In this document: in pieces, positions 8,142-15,496 of the stretch | How positions within the stretch are numbered: position 1 is the first letter of the stretch | How the letters are laid out: every line of letters starts with the position of its first letter | Assembly: GCA_027021365.1 (NCBI GenBank) | Contig: JALUUM010000001.1 | Location: 1-64,000, forward strand | DNA length: 64,000 nt | Reading direction: 5' to 3' | Origin: Spirochaetales bacterium | Lineage (GTDB): Bacteria > Spirochaetota > Spirochaetia > SZUA-6 | Made by a program: the position numbers and the translations under genes | The notes under the pieces: generated by a model | What the model was told of the DNA's origin: nothing | The model's input: the letters and a program-made list of their open reading frames with translations, nothing else | Database searches by the model: none

Positions 8142-9851
8142 GTGGTGATGAAAAGTATGTATATAGATATGAAAACAGGCAAAGGCCCTTTCCGGCTGGT
8201 TCCCGGAAGGCAGGTCGAAGGAAAGGCCCCGGATATCTTTCTGATATCCATGGACATGGTTCCGCCGCAGTTCTACCTGGAAGATGGTGCAAACACGCCG
8301 GCTCTGGACTCACTGAAAAAGGACGGAGTGTTTTTCAGAAATGCCTTTGCAAGCGCACCTCTCTGCGGGCCGTCGAGGGCCTCGTATCTTACGGGGAGGT
8401 ATCCCTACATTACGGGTAACAGTGAAAGGGCTCATGACGGGCATGCTACCGAATTGAGGGGCAGCGATATCATATGGCCGGAGTACCTTAAAGCTGCTGG
8501 CTACCATACGAGGCATTCGGGGAAATCCCACGTGGGAACGGAAATCTTTACAAGGGTATTCAGCGAGAATGATGATCCCTGGCACAGGTGGTCGCCGCCG
8601 TGGTACGACGACGAGAAATATTTACAGTTCCTCGGGGAGAGGAAGCTTGAAAGGTTCAGTTTTGACAGGGAAATCAGGGGAATCAGCTGGAGCGGAAGCG
8701 GAGAGGGAAACAGCTATGGCGGCTGGCTTAAAGAGCAGAATGGCAGGCCCTTCCCGGAGGATGCAACTTACCCTGCATTTCTCGTGTCCAAGGCTATCAA
8801 CAGTATAGAGCGCCGCAGGGATACCGGCAAACCGCTCTACTTTCAGCTTGATTTTTTCGGCCCGCATCAGCCCTTTGCGATCCCCGGAGGATGGGAGGAA
8901 CGTGAAAGAGAGATAAGAAGGGGGATCAAGCTGCCTGAAAGCTGGAAGGAGTGGGAGAAGAGTGGTTTTGGAGAGATTGCAAACCAGCCAAGGGTATATC
9001 AACTCTACAGAAAGAACTGGGGAATGCGAAGGCGGGAAACACTGATAGACTACCTAGTAGCAAATCAGCTTCAGTATGAACTGATAGACAGGATGATTGG
9101 AAATTTCCTTTATTACCTGAAAGAAAAGGGGCTGTACAAGAACAGCCTTATCATATTTATTGCTGATCACGGCGAGATGAACGGCGAGTGGGGATGTATA
9201 GACAAGGGAGCATATTTGAATCCCCAGGTACTGAGGGTTCCGATAATTTTGAAGCTGCCGGATGGCTTTTCTGATAGTATTTCTGCCGGTGGGAGCTTTG
9301 ATAGTCATTCTGCCGGTATTTCTGCTGGCGGGAGTTCTGCTGGTCATTCAGCTGAAGAAGGTGTGACAAAGCCCCGGGGCGTGGTCTGCGATACTCCCTG
9401 TTCACTCCTCGACATAGCACCTACCGTCCTGGAGGCTGCGGGAATTGAAATACCGGAGAGGTTGGACGGAGTGAGCTTGCTGGATACGCTTTCGGGAATG
9501 AAGAGGCCGGATGACAAACCAATCATGTTCGACGTTTGGAATCATGTGGTTCCCAATCCTTCTGTTGGCATGATATTTGAGAGCTCACAGGAGATTTCAG
9601 AGGGGAAGTTTTACCTGTATACCTACAATGCCACGGACAGTATCGATGAATTGTACGATATTTCCGGGTATTCCGGGCTGGAGAATCTTTTTGGAAACCC
9701 GGACTACGAAGAGGTTTACCGTGAGGCCCTGTCGGTTATGAACAGATGCCTGTCACAGGATGAGAGGTGGGAGGTATATAAGGGATACTTCCAGCTTGAG
9801 AATGCGGAAAAACTGAAGCTGCCGCCCCTCGATACACAGAAGTTCCTGTAA
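8142..9851 (+). CDS. Sulfatase, Cys-type, formylglycine dependent
   Basis: 569 residues, alkaline phosphatase/sulfatase superfamily. The signature PLCGPSRASYLTGRYP carries Cys75, converted to formylglycine in active enzymes; the metal residues lie in DIFLISMDMV and FIADHGEMNGEWG, and GKSHVG and FFGPHQPF supply further active-site residues. It removes sulfate esters, probably from sulfated glycans; with no signal peptide seen it should act in the cytoplasm on imported fragments. A low-complexity S/A/G/H insertion (residues about 376-406) is coded by a minisatellite. Three in-frame starts are close together (GTG 8142, ATG 8148, ATG 8157); the Shine-Dalgarno is weak for all, so the start is uncertain by up to five residues. 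No dedicated maturase is recognisable nearby. Confidence 0.88.
   Translation: MVMKSMYIDMKTGKGPFRLVPGRQVEGKAPDIFLISMDMVPPQFYLEDGANTPALDSLKKDGVFFRNAFASAPLCGPSRASYLTGRYPYITGNSERAHDGHATELRGSDIIWPEYLKAAGYHTRHSGKSHVGTEIFTRVFSENDDPWHRWSPPWYDDEKYLQFLGERKLERFSFDREIRGISWSGSGEGNSYGGWLKEQNGRPFPEDATYPAFLVSKAINSIERRRDTGKPLYFQLDFFGPHQPFAIPGGWEEREREIRRGIKLPESWKEWEKSGFGEIANQPRVYQLYRKNWGMRRRETLIDYLVANQLQYELIDRMIGNFLYYLKEKGLYKNSLIIFIADHGEMNGEWGCIDKGAYLNPQVLRVPIILKLPDGFSDSISAGGSFDSHSAGISAGGSSAGHSAEEGVTKPRGVVCDTPCSLLDIAPTVLEAAGIEIPERLDGVSLLDTLSGMKRPDDKPIMFDVWNHVVPNPSVGMIFESSQEISEGKFYLYTYNATDSIDELYDISGYSGLENLFGNPDYEEVYREALSVMNRCLSQDERWEVYKGYFQLENAEKLKLPPLDTQKFL
9279..9356 (+). repeat. In-frame 39-bp duplication in the sulfatase
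   Basis: Two adjacent 39-base copies (9279-9317 and 9318-9356) encode ISAGGSFDSHSAG and ISAGGSSAGHSAE. The copies share most bases and keep the reading frame. The insertion lies between the metal-binding core and the C-terminal subdomain, probably in a surface loop. Confidence 0.65.
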
Positions 9852-9874
9852 GCACCCGGCGGCGAAAGGCAGCT

Positions 9875-9903
9875 TTGATATACTTTCAAAAGAAGTGTAT
9901 AAT
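9875..9903 (+). promoter_or_regulatory. Strong sigma-70 promoter of the SIS gene
   Basis: TTGATA (9875-9880), a 17-base spacer and TATAAT (9898-9903): 11 of 12 consensus bases with ideal spacing. The -10 box ends seven bases before ATG 9911, placing the transcription start at or next to the start codon (probable leaderless mRNA). Confidence 0.75.
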
Positions 9904-9910
9904 ATGCCTC

Positions 9911-10579
9911 ATGTTTGAAAAGAAGGAAAAGAAGAAAGGATACGATCCCTCTTCCGACCTTGAATTGCTGGTTTCAAGATACCCCGCTCTAAAAGTATCG
10001 CTTAAGGATATAGAAAAGGCTTTTCATATGATAAGCGACTCATTTGAAGGCGGAGGAAAGCTTCTTGTCTGTGGCAACGGGGGAAGCGCAGCCGACTCTC
10101 TTCATATAGTGGGTGAACTGATGAAAAGCTTCAAAGGGAAGAGGCCCCTGAATGAGAAACAGAAGGCTGAATTGATGAAAGTGGACAAAAAGGCCGGGGC
10201 CCTTATAGGAGAAGGGCTTCAAAGGACGCTTCCTGCCGTTTCGCTGGTAAATGAGGTTTCACTAATTAGCGCCTTTGCAAACGATGTGGAACCTTCCCTC
10301 AATTTTGCCCAACAGCTTCTTGGTCTCGGGAAGAAGGGAGATGTCCTCCTTGCAATAAGCACCTCCGGAAACTCTGAGAATGTGGTTTATGCGGCAATAA
10401 CGGCCAGGGCTCTTGGCCTGAAAGTGGTGGCACTTACCGGTAGTTCCGGAGGAAGGCTTGCGGATTTCAGCGATGTCACTATAGGGGTGCCAGCCGAGGA
10501 TGTTGCAGATGTTCAGGAATTGCACCTTCCTGTTTATCATACCCTGTGCAGTATGTTGGAGGGCCAATTCTTTGATTGA
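9911..10579 (+). CDS. SIS-domain phosphosugar isomerase, GmhA-like
   Basis: About 222 residues of the sugar isomerase (SIS) fold, closest in layout to sedoheptulose 7-phosphate isomerase GmhA: LLVCGNGGSAADSLHIVGEL (phosphate-binding Ser/Gly loop), FANDVEPSLNFAQQL, LLAISTSGNSENVVYAA and a C-terminal VADVQELHLPVYHTLC with the catalytic Glu and His. It would interconvert a ketose phosphate and an aldose phosphate, feeding heptose or another sugar into surface glycans. The reading frame stays open to a TTG at 9875, but that codon is the -35 box of a near-consensus promoter, so ATG 9911 is preferred. It overlaps the start of the next gene, so phosphosugar enzyme and sensor module 1 may share a transcript. 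Confidence 0.8.
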   Translation: MFEKKEKKKGYDPSSDLELLVSRYPALKVSLKDIEKAFHMISDSFEGGGKLLVCGNGGSAADSLHIVGELMKSFKGKRPLNEKQKAELMKVDKKAGALIGEGLQRTLPAVSLVNEVSLISAFANDVEPSLNFAQQLLGLGKKGDVLLAISTSGNSENVVYAAITARALGLKVVALTGSSGGRLADFSDVTIGVPAEDVADVQELHLPVYHTLCSMLEGQFFD

Positions 10580-11471
10580 AAAGAGACATAGACTGGCAAA
10601 AAATCAGCACATAAATGGATTTACAGGATTGAAAGGATTACTGATACTGATATTCTTTTTGGTAAACCTTGCCGCTTATTCGGTACCCGTTACTCTCGCC
10701 ATACCCGATCTGAACGAGGCAATTAATGTCTATTCAAGATGGGACTCCCTTCTGGAGTACATTAAAGAGAAAAGCAGCCTCGATATAAGGATAAAACTCG
10801 TAAAGAGCCACAACATTATAAAGGAAGGTTTTGAAAAACACACATTGTCCTTTGCCTTCGTCGATCCCTTCTGGTTCGTTAGCTTAAGAAAAAAGAAGCT
10901 CTGCAAACCCATCGCAAGGGTAGTAATGGGCGGGGATGATTCCTTCCGTTCTCTTCTCATCGTGAACAGGGATTCCATTTTCAGGAATATCTCGGACCTA
11001 AAGGGAAAAACCATTGCACTCGTCAATCCGACTGAATCTTCTGCGGGATATTTCCTGCCCGTTGCACTTCTGAATATGGCAGGCATCAAGAGAGGGGATT
11101 TCAAAAGGTTGATTCTTTCCGACTCCTACATGAGCGTGCTAAAGGGTGTCTCCTTTGGTAAACTCGATGCGGGCTTCGTCTCCTCCGGTTTTCTATCGAG
11201 AAAGGAAACTTTTCCCTACAAGGAGAGCATAAGAATCATCATGAAATCGGATGAAATCCCTCAATGGGTCATAGTTGCCCGTTTTGACATGGAGCAGAGA
11301 GTGGTTGATGCACTTGAAAGGGTGTTTCTAAAGATGAACAGGGATGATCAGGGCAAAGCCCTCCTTTCATCTGCAGGTTTCGATGGTTTTGTGGAGGTGA
11401 GAGAGGTTGATTATAGAAAAATAGAGGAATATTCGAGATACCAGGAGCCAGATTTTGTCTCTTCAGAGTAA
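10572..11471 (+). CDS. PhnD-like periplasmic binding protein, sensor type
   Basis: About 300 residues from TTG 10572, which follows GGAGG and overlaps the preceding stop. A signal peptide is visible (FTGLKGLLILIFFLVNLAAYS). The mature part matches the PhnD/phosphonate-type binding family: VTLAIPDLNEAINVYSRWD, SFAFVDPFWFV, DLKGKTIALVNPTESSAGYFLPV, FGKLDAGFVSSG. No permease of its own is present; instead the gene overlaps a histidine kinase. In PgtC/PgtB-type systems such a protein binds a ligand and presents it to the kinase, and that role is inferred here. The ligand is unknown; a phosphorylated compound is plausible. Confidence 0.75.
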   Translation: MIEKRHRLAKNQHINGFTGLKGLLILIFFLVNLAAYSVPVTLAIPDLNEAINVYSRWDSLLEYIKEKSSLDIRIKLVKSHNIIKEGFEKHTLSFAFVDPFWFVSLRKKKLCKPIARVVMGGDDSFRSLLIVNRDSIFRNISDLKGKTIALVNPTESSAGYFLPVALLNMAGIKRGDFKRLILSDSYMSVLKGVSFGKLDAGFVSSGFLSRKETFPYKESIRIIMKSDEIPQWVIVARFDMEQRVVDALERVFLKMNRDDQGKALLSSAGFDGFVEVREVDYRKIEEYSRYQEPDFVSSE

Positions 11472-12819
11472 AGTTTTTCTCTTCTTTTCGGTTCTGTTGG
11501 TTTTGATACTCTTCGAATGGTTTTTTTTCACTCGATACGAGAGAATGGTCTTCAAGGATGAGATGAAAGAGCGGGGAAGCCTCTTAACCCGTGCCCTCGC
11601 AGAGCTGAGCAAGGAACCGATTCTTTCCTACAGGATAACTCAACTCGAAAAGCAGATCGATTCCATAAGAAATGAACGGGATGTTATAAATGCAAGAATC
11701 TACAATGCAAGCTACCTTGTTCTTGCCTCGTCCGACAGGAAATGGGAAGGATGGTTTTTCACCGGTAAGATTGCAGAAGATACAAGGATAAGATTCTTTG
11801 AAAGGGAGATGGTCGTTCAGGCTCCAATAGTGATAATGGGTAAGGTATGGGGAATGGCAGAGGTTACCTTTTCTCTTTCTGCAATGATGGAAAAAATAGG
11901 AAAGAGTAGATTGATATTCCTTGTAATATTTCTTGTAGAGCTGGTATTGGCCGTTCTCTTTGCCATATTCCTCGAGTTCCAGGTTGTAAGCCCCTTGAAT
12001 AGCCTTTCGGGGGAGTTAAAGGCAATAGAGCCGGAGAGCCTTCTGAAACCTATAAAGGGTTACGATCTTGCAACTCCTGAAATAATGAGAGTTGTCTCTT
12101 CTTTGGAAGACATGAAGGCGAAGCTGAAATCGGCGCAGGAAGAGCTTGTTTCAAAGACACAGATGGCCACCTTTGTTCAGATTGCAACGAATATAGCTCA
12201 TGAAATAAGGAATCCCCTGGAAGCTATTTCGGGAGCTGTGGAAGTTATTTCAGGTGAAGAAAAGATTTCAGGGCCAAGCAAGGAATCACTGGCTATAATA
12301 AGGGAAGAGATACAGAACCTCAATGATTATCTTGGGCGATTTCTCGATATTACGAAACCGGAACCAATCAAGCCTGTATCGGTAGATATGAACAGGCTGA
12401 TAGATGACTGCATATTGTTGATGAAGCCACTATTCAAGAAAAAGGGGATTACGGTGAAACGTAATTCCGGAGAGGTCGCGGACGTAAAGTGCAGTGTGGA
12501 TATCAACCAGATAAAGAGGGTCATTATAAACCTTCTCCTTAACAGCGTGGAGTCGATAGAGAAGGATGGTACCATAGAGGTTTCTGTTTTGCGAGAGCGA
12601 GGAGAAGTGATAATTACGGTACGGGACAGTGGCAGGGGAATAGCGGAGGAAAATATCAGAAAGGTCTTCGATCCTTACTTCACAACTAAGCGGGGAGGAT
12701 CAGGTATCGGACTTTCACTTAGCAAAAATATAGTGGAGAGCCATGGAGGAAAGATAATTATAGAGAGTACCAGGGGTCGTGGTACTACGGTCAATGTTTT
12801 TCTTCCCTGCGGAGAGTAA
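11455..12819 (+). CDS. Membrane sensor histidine kinase (module 1)
   Basis: 454 residues. Membrane segments lie at about residues 6-25 and 155-175 around a short periplasmic domain, followed by a linker, the dimerisation/phosphoacceptor helix IATNIAHEIRNPLEAISG (His near residue 250) and the ATPase domain with VIINLLLNSVESIEKDG (N box), VRDSGRGIAEE, DPYFTTKRGGSGIGLSLSKN. The TTG start has AGGAG eight bases upstream and overlaps the binding-protein stop by 17 bases, indicating translational coupling. It should phosphorylate the NtrC-type regulator that follows 15 bases later. The small extracellular domain suggests sensing through the neighbouring binding protein. Confidence 0.88.
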   Translation: MSLQSKVFLFFSVLLVLILFEWFFFTRYERMVFKDEMKERGSLLTRALAELSKEPILSYRITQLEKQIDSIRNERDVINARIYNASYLVLASSDRKWEGWFFTGKIAEDTRIRFFEREMVVQAPIVIMGKVWGMAEVTFSLSAMMEKIGKSRLIFLVIFLVELVLAVLFAIFLEFQVVSPLNSLSGELKAIEPESLLKPIKGYDLATPEIMRVVSSLEDMKAKLKSAQEELVSKTQMATFVQIATNIAHEIRNPLEAISGAVEVISGEEKISGPSKESLAIIREEIQNLNDYLGRFLDITKPEPIKPVSVDMNRLIDDCILLMKPLFKKKGITVKRNSGEVADVKCSVDINQIKRVIINLLLNSVESIEKDGTIEVSVLRERGEVIITVRDSGRGIAEENIRKVFDPYFTTKRGGSGIGLSLSKNIVESHGGKIIIESTRGRGTTVNVFLPCGE

Positions 12820-12834
12820 CGGAAGGAAATAGAA

Positions 12835-14142
12835 ATGGCTAGAATTGTTGTAATAGATGACAAACCAAACATTCTTAAGGTGATGAAGATGATTCTCGAG
12901 AAGGAGGGCTACTCGGTAGAAACTGCAGGGGCAGGCATGGATGGTCTTAACCTCGTTTTGAAAGAGAAGCCAGACCTCGTTATATCCGATATCAGGATGC
13001 CGGATATCGACGGGCCGGAGATATTCCACATTCTCAACTCCAGGGGATACGGAGTTCCCTTTATCTTCATAACGGCCTATGCCTCGGTAAAGGATGCGGT
13101 GAGTATTATAAAGGATGGGGCTGTAGATTATATTACCAAACCCATAGATTACGGGTATCTGAAGCGCATTATTGCAAGGCTTATCAACAGGAAGGGAGTG
13201 ATCGAAGAAGGGATTAACAATAGATACCTCGTAGGTTCCAGCCGAGTGATGGAAGAGCTCTATTCAACTATAAGGATGGTATCCGAGACACGCTCTACCA
13301 TTCTCATAACGGGGGAGAGCGGGACGGGGAAGGAGCTCGTTGCAAGAGCGATACATGCCAAGAGCAAGAGAAGGGAGAAACCCTTTGTTCCCGTAAATTG
13401 CTCTGCATTGAGCACGAGCCTCCTGGAATCCGAACTCTTCGGCTACGAGAAGGGTGCATTCACCGGTGCAGCAAACCGGAAGAAGGGCCTCTTTGAGGTA
13501 GCAGACGGCGGAACGATCTTTCTCGACGAGGTTTCGGAGATAGCCCCCGAGATACAGGTTAAACTTCTCCGATTTCTTCAAGAGCACAGTTTCACCAGGG
13601 TGGGGGGAACGGAACTGGTATATGTCGATGTAAGGGTAATTGCAGCGACCAACCGGGACCTGGAGCCTCTTGTAAAGGAGAGAAAGTTCAGACACGACCT
13701 GTACTACAGGCTGAATGTTATTCCCATCAAAACACCGGCATTACGGGAACATCTGGAGGACATGATGGAACTTGTAAGGCATTTCACCGAGAAGATATGC
13801 AGGAGGGAGGGTCTCGATATTCCCGAGGTTAGCGTTGATTTTGTTGAAAAACTGAAGCTCTACCGGTGGCCCGGTAATGTACGTGAACTCGAAAATCTGA
13901 TAGAGAGGATACTGATACTGGAAAGGCCGGAGGTTCTTTCTCCCCATCTTCTGCTGAACGAGTCCTTCATGAACGAGGGCATCCTGGAAGAAGCGACCTC
14001 CGAGAGGGAGAGAATAATCAATGCCCTCAGGCTGAGCAAGGGAAACAAAACGGAAACCGCCAAGATACTCGGAATGCCAAGGAGAACACTCTACCACAAG
14101 ATAGAGAGGTACGGGATAAGGAAAGAGGAGTATCGGATTTAG
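12835..14142 (+). CDS. NtrC-family sigma-54 response regulator (module 1)
   Basis: 435 residues in three domains. Receiver (1-120): IVVIDDKPN, phospho-acceptor Asp in LVISDIRMPD, and Lys in DYITKP. AAA+ sigma-54 domain (about 130-365): GESGTGKE (Walker A), ESELFGYEKGAFTGA with the intact GAFTGA loop that contacts sigma-54, GGTIFLDEVSE (Walker B), and an arginine-rich sensor region. C-terminal Fis-type HTH: NKTETAKILGMPRRTLYHKIERYG. It should activate the -24/-12 promoter at 14295-14310 just downstream, driving the ABC transporter genes. Binding sites are likely within the dyads at 14141-14190. Confidence 0.92.
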   Translation: MARIVVIDDKPNILKVMKMILEKEGYSVETAGAGMDGLNLVLKEKPDLVISDIRMPDIDGPEIFHILNSRGYGVPFIFITAYASVKDAVSIIKDGAVDYITKPIDYGYLKRIIARLINRKGVIEEGINNRYLVGSSRVMEELYSTIRMVSETRSTILITGESGTGKELVARAIHAKSKRREKPFVPVNCSALSTSLLESELFGYEKGAFTGAANRKKGLFEVADGGTIFLDEVSEIAPEIQVKLLRFLQEHSFTRVGGTELVYVDVRVIAATNRDLEPLVKERKFRHDLYYRLNVIPIKTPALREHLEDMMELVRHFTEKICRREGLDIPEVSVDFVEKLKLYRWPGNVRELENLIERILILERPEVLSPHLLLNESFMNEGILEEATSERERIINALRLSKGNKTETAKILGMPRRTLYHKIERYGIRKEEYRI

Positions 14143-14190
14143 TGCGCCAACTGTGCAAAAGCAAGGCGCACTGGCACACTTCCTTGCACA
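14141..14190. promoter_or_regulatory. Overlapping inverted repeats, probable activator sites
   Basis: A perfect 8-base inverted repeat AGTGCGCC/GGCGCACT (14141-14148, 14165-14172) interleaves with a 7-base one TGTGCAA/TTGCACA (14152-14158, 14184-14190). No T-run follows, so they are not a good terminator. They lie 105-150 bases upstream of the sigma-54 promoter, the usual place for NtrC-type enhancer sites. Confidence 0.5.
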
Positions 14191-14294
14191 CCAGGGTGGC
14201 GGTGATGGAAAATGTCAGGGTAACGATGCCCCGAATAGCCCGAATTTTACACTTTCAGGTGGTATCACTGCCAGTTGACGATCATGTGACGCGG

Positions 14295-14310
14295 TGGCAT
14301 GAATCCTGCT
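14295..14310 (+). promoter_or_regulatory. Sigma-54 promoter of the Afu/Fbp-type operon
   Basis: TGGCATGAATCCTGCT has the invariant GG and GC exactly ten bases apart and fits TGGCACG-N4-TTGCW at most positions. Transcription would start near 14321, about 33 bases before the binding-protein ATG. Confidence 0.72.
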
Positions 14311-14353
14311 TATAGATACTCGAAATCAAAAAAATGAGAAAGGAGAAAAGCAG

Positions 14354-15379
14354 ATGAAAAGAACAATCGTACTGTTCTTGGCTCTTCTTATGCTGGTTGC
14401 ATTCACGACTTCGATGTTTGCGGCAGGGCAGGGAGAGAAAAAACCACAGAAGGTGGTTATCTATGCAAGTGTCGACGAGGCAAATGCAAAGAAGATTCTG
14501 GATGCCTTTACGGCTGACACCGGTATCACCGCATCATTCGTGCATCTTTCCTCGGGTCCTGCACTTGCAAGGATCAAGGCGGAGAAGAACAATCCTCAGG
14601 CTGATGTATGGCTTGGTGCACCCAATGAGAACCACATAATTGCAAAGGAAGAGGGGCTCTCCGTACCTTACAAGTCAGATGCATGGAAAAAGCTTGATCC
14701 CAAGTTTAAGGATGCGGATGGTTACTGGCGTTCATTCTACATGAACCCGATGGCATTTGCCATTAATACGGAAGCCTTGGCAAAGGCCGGTGCTCCGATG
14801 CCGGAATCCTGGATGGACCTTCTTAAGCCCGCATACAAGGGACTCATTCAGATGCCTACACCCCAGTCTTCAGGTACCGCTTACAACATAGTGGCAAGCC
14901 TTGTAACGATGTGGGGCGAGGAGAAGGCTTTCGATTACATGAAGAAGCTCAATCCAAATGTGCAGACCTATACATCATCGGGAACTGCTCCTTCAAAGGC
15001 CGTGGCAGTCGGACAGTGTGCCATAGGTATTCAGTTCACACCTGCTTTCTTCGAGTTCATTGACCAGGGTTATCCCCTTAAGGTAGTATTCCCCAAGGAA
15101 GGCGTCGGTTTTGAGGCTCCTGCAGTATCGATTCTGAAAGGTGCCAAGAATGTGGAAGCTGCAAAGGTACTGGTTGACTGGCTCGTATCCAAGAAGGGAC
15201 AGGATGTTCTTACGGAAAAGAAGACCTACTTCTATCCTGTAAATCCGGAGGCAAAGCTTGGAAAGGGAATGCCCGCATTCTCTTCTTTAAAGGTTGTAAG
15301 CTTCGATCCGGAATGGGCTGGCCAGAACAAGAAGAGGCTCGTCGAAAGATGGGTGAATGAGGTGCTTCCGGCCAAGTAG
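14354..15379 (+). CDS. ABC transporter substrate-binding protein, Afu/Fbp family
   Basis: 341 residues of the family-1/ferric-type solute-binding group. The signal peptide ends near LVAFTTSMFAAGQGEKK, without a lipobox Cys. The body shows VVIYASVDEANAKKILDAF, ADVWLGAPNENHI, PQSSGTAYNIVASLVT, CAIGIQFTPAFFEF and EGVGFEAPAVSILKGAKN. I do not see the adjacent tyrosine pair that binds iron in FbpA, so iron is less likely. The family includes AfuA (hexose phosphates) and 2-aminoethylphosphonate binders; linkage to a PhnD-like sensor and a GmhA-like isomerase favours a phosphorylated organic substrate, as inference. GGAGAAAA precedes the ATG. It is first in the sigma-54 operon, and a hairpin follows it. 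Confidence 0.85.
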   Translation: MKRTIVLFLALLMLVAFTTSMFAAGQGEKKPQKVVIYASVDEANAKKILDAFTADTGITASFVHLSSGPALARIKAEKNNPQADVWLGAPNENHIIAKEEGLSVPYKSDAWKKLDPKFKDADGYWRSFYMNPMAFAINTEALAKAGAPMPESWMDLLKPAYKGLIQMPTPQSSGTAYNIVASLVTMWGEEKAFDYMKKLNPNVQTYTSSGTAPSKAVAVGQCAIGIQFTPAFFEFIDQGYPLKVVFPKEGVGFEAPAVSILKGAKNVEAAKVLVDWLVSKKGQDVLTEKKTYFYPVNPEAKLGKGMPAFSSLKVVSFDPEWAGQNKKRLVERWVNEVLPAK

Positions 15380-15434
15380 GTATTGGCTAAAGGCTGATTT
15401 GGATTGGATTTCAACTGGAAAATAGATTGAAAAT

Positions 15435-15485
15435 AGAGAGGGGGCTTACCGTAAGCTCCCTCTCTTTAAAAGTATCTTACGGTAA
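15435..15485 (+). promoter_or_regulatory. Intercistronic hairpin with a competing alternative pairing
   Basis: A 14-pair stem (15435-15448 with 15452-15465, one G-U, loop CCG) ends in only three Ts, which suits an mRNA-stabilising or partial terminator hairpin after the binding-protein gene. Its top, TTACCGTAAG (15446-15455), is also perfectly complementary over ten bases to CTTACGGTAA (15476-15485), which directly precedes the permease ribosome site. The two structures exclude each other. Confidence 0.6.
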
Positions 15486-15496
15486 AAGGTAGGGGA

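Noticed and set aside
9054..9420. Antisense open frames over the sulfatase repeat
   Set aside because: They mirror the low-complexity repeat and the sulfatase codon pattern and lack ribosome sites.
9875..9910. TTG at 9875 as the start of the SIS isomerase
   Set aside because: That codon is part of the -35 box of a near-consensus promoter whose -10 box lies just before ATG 9911.
14172..14188. TGGCACACTTCCTTGCA as a sigma-54 promoter before the Afu/Fbp-type operon
   Set aside because: It resembles the consensus, but GG and GC are eleven bases apart instead of ten; the element at 14295-14310 has correct spacing and lies closer to the gene.
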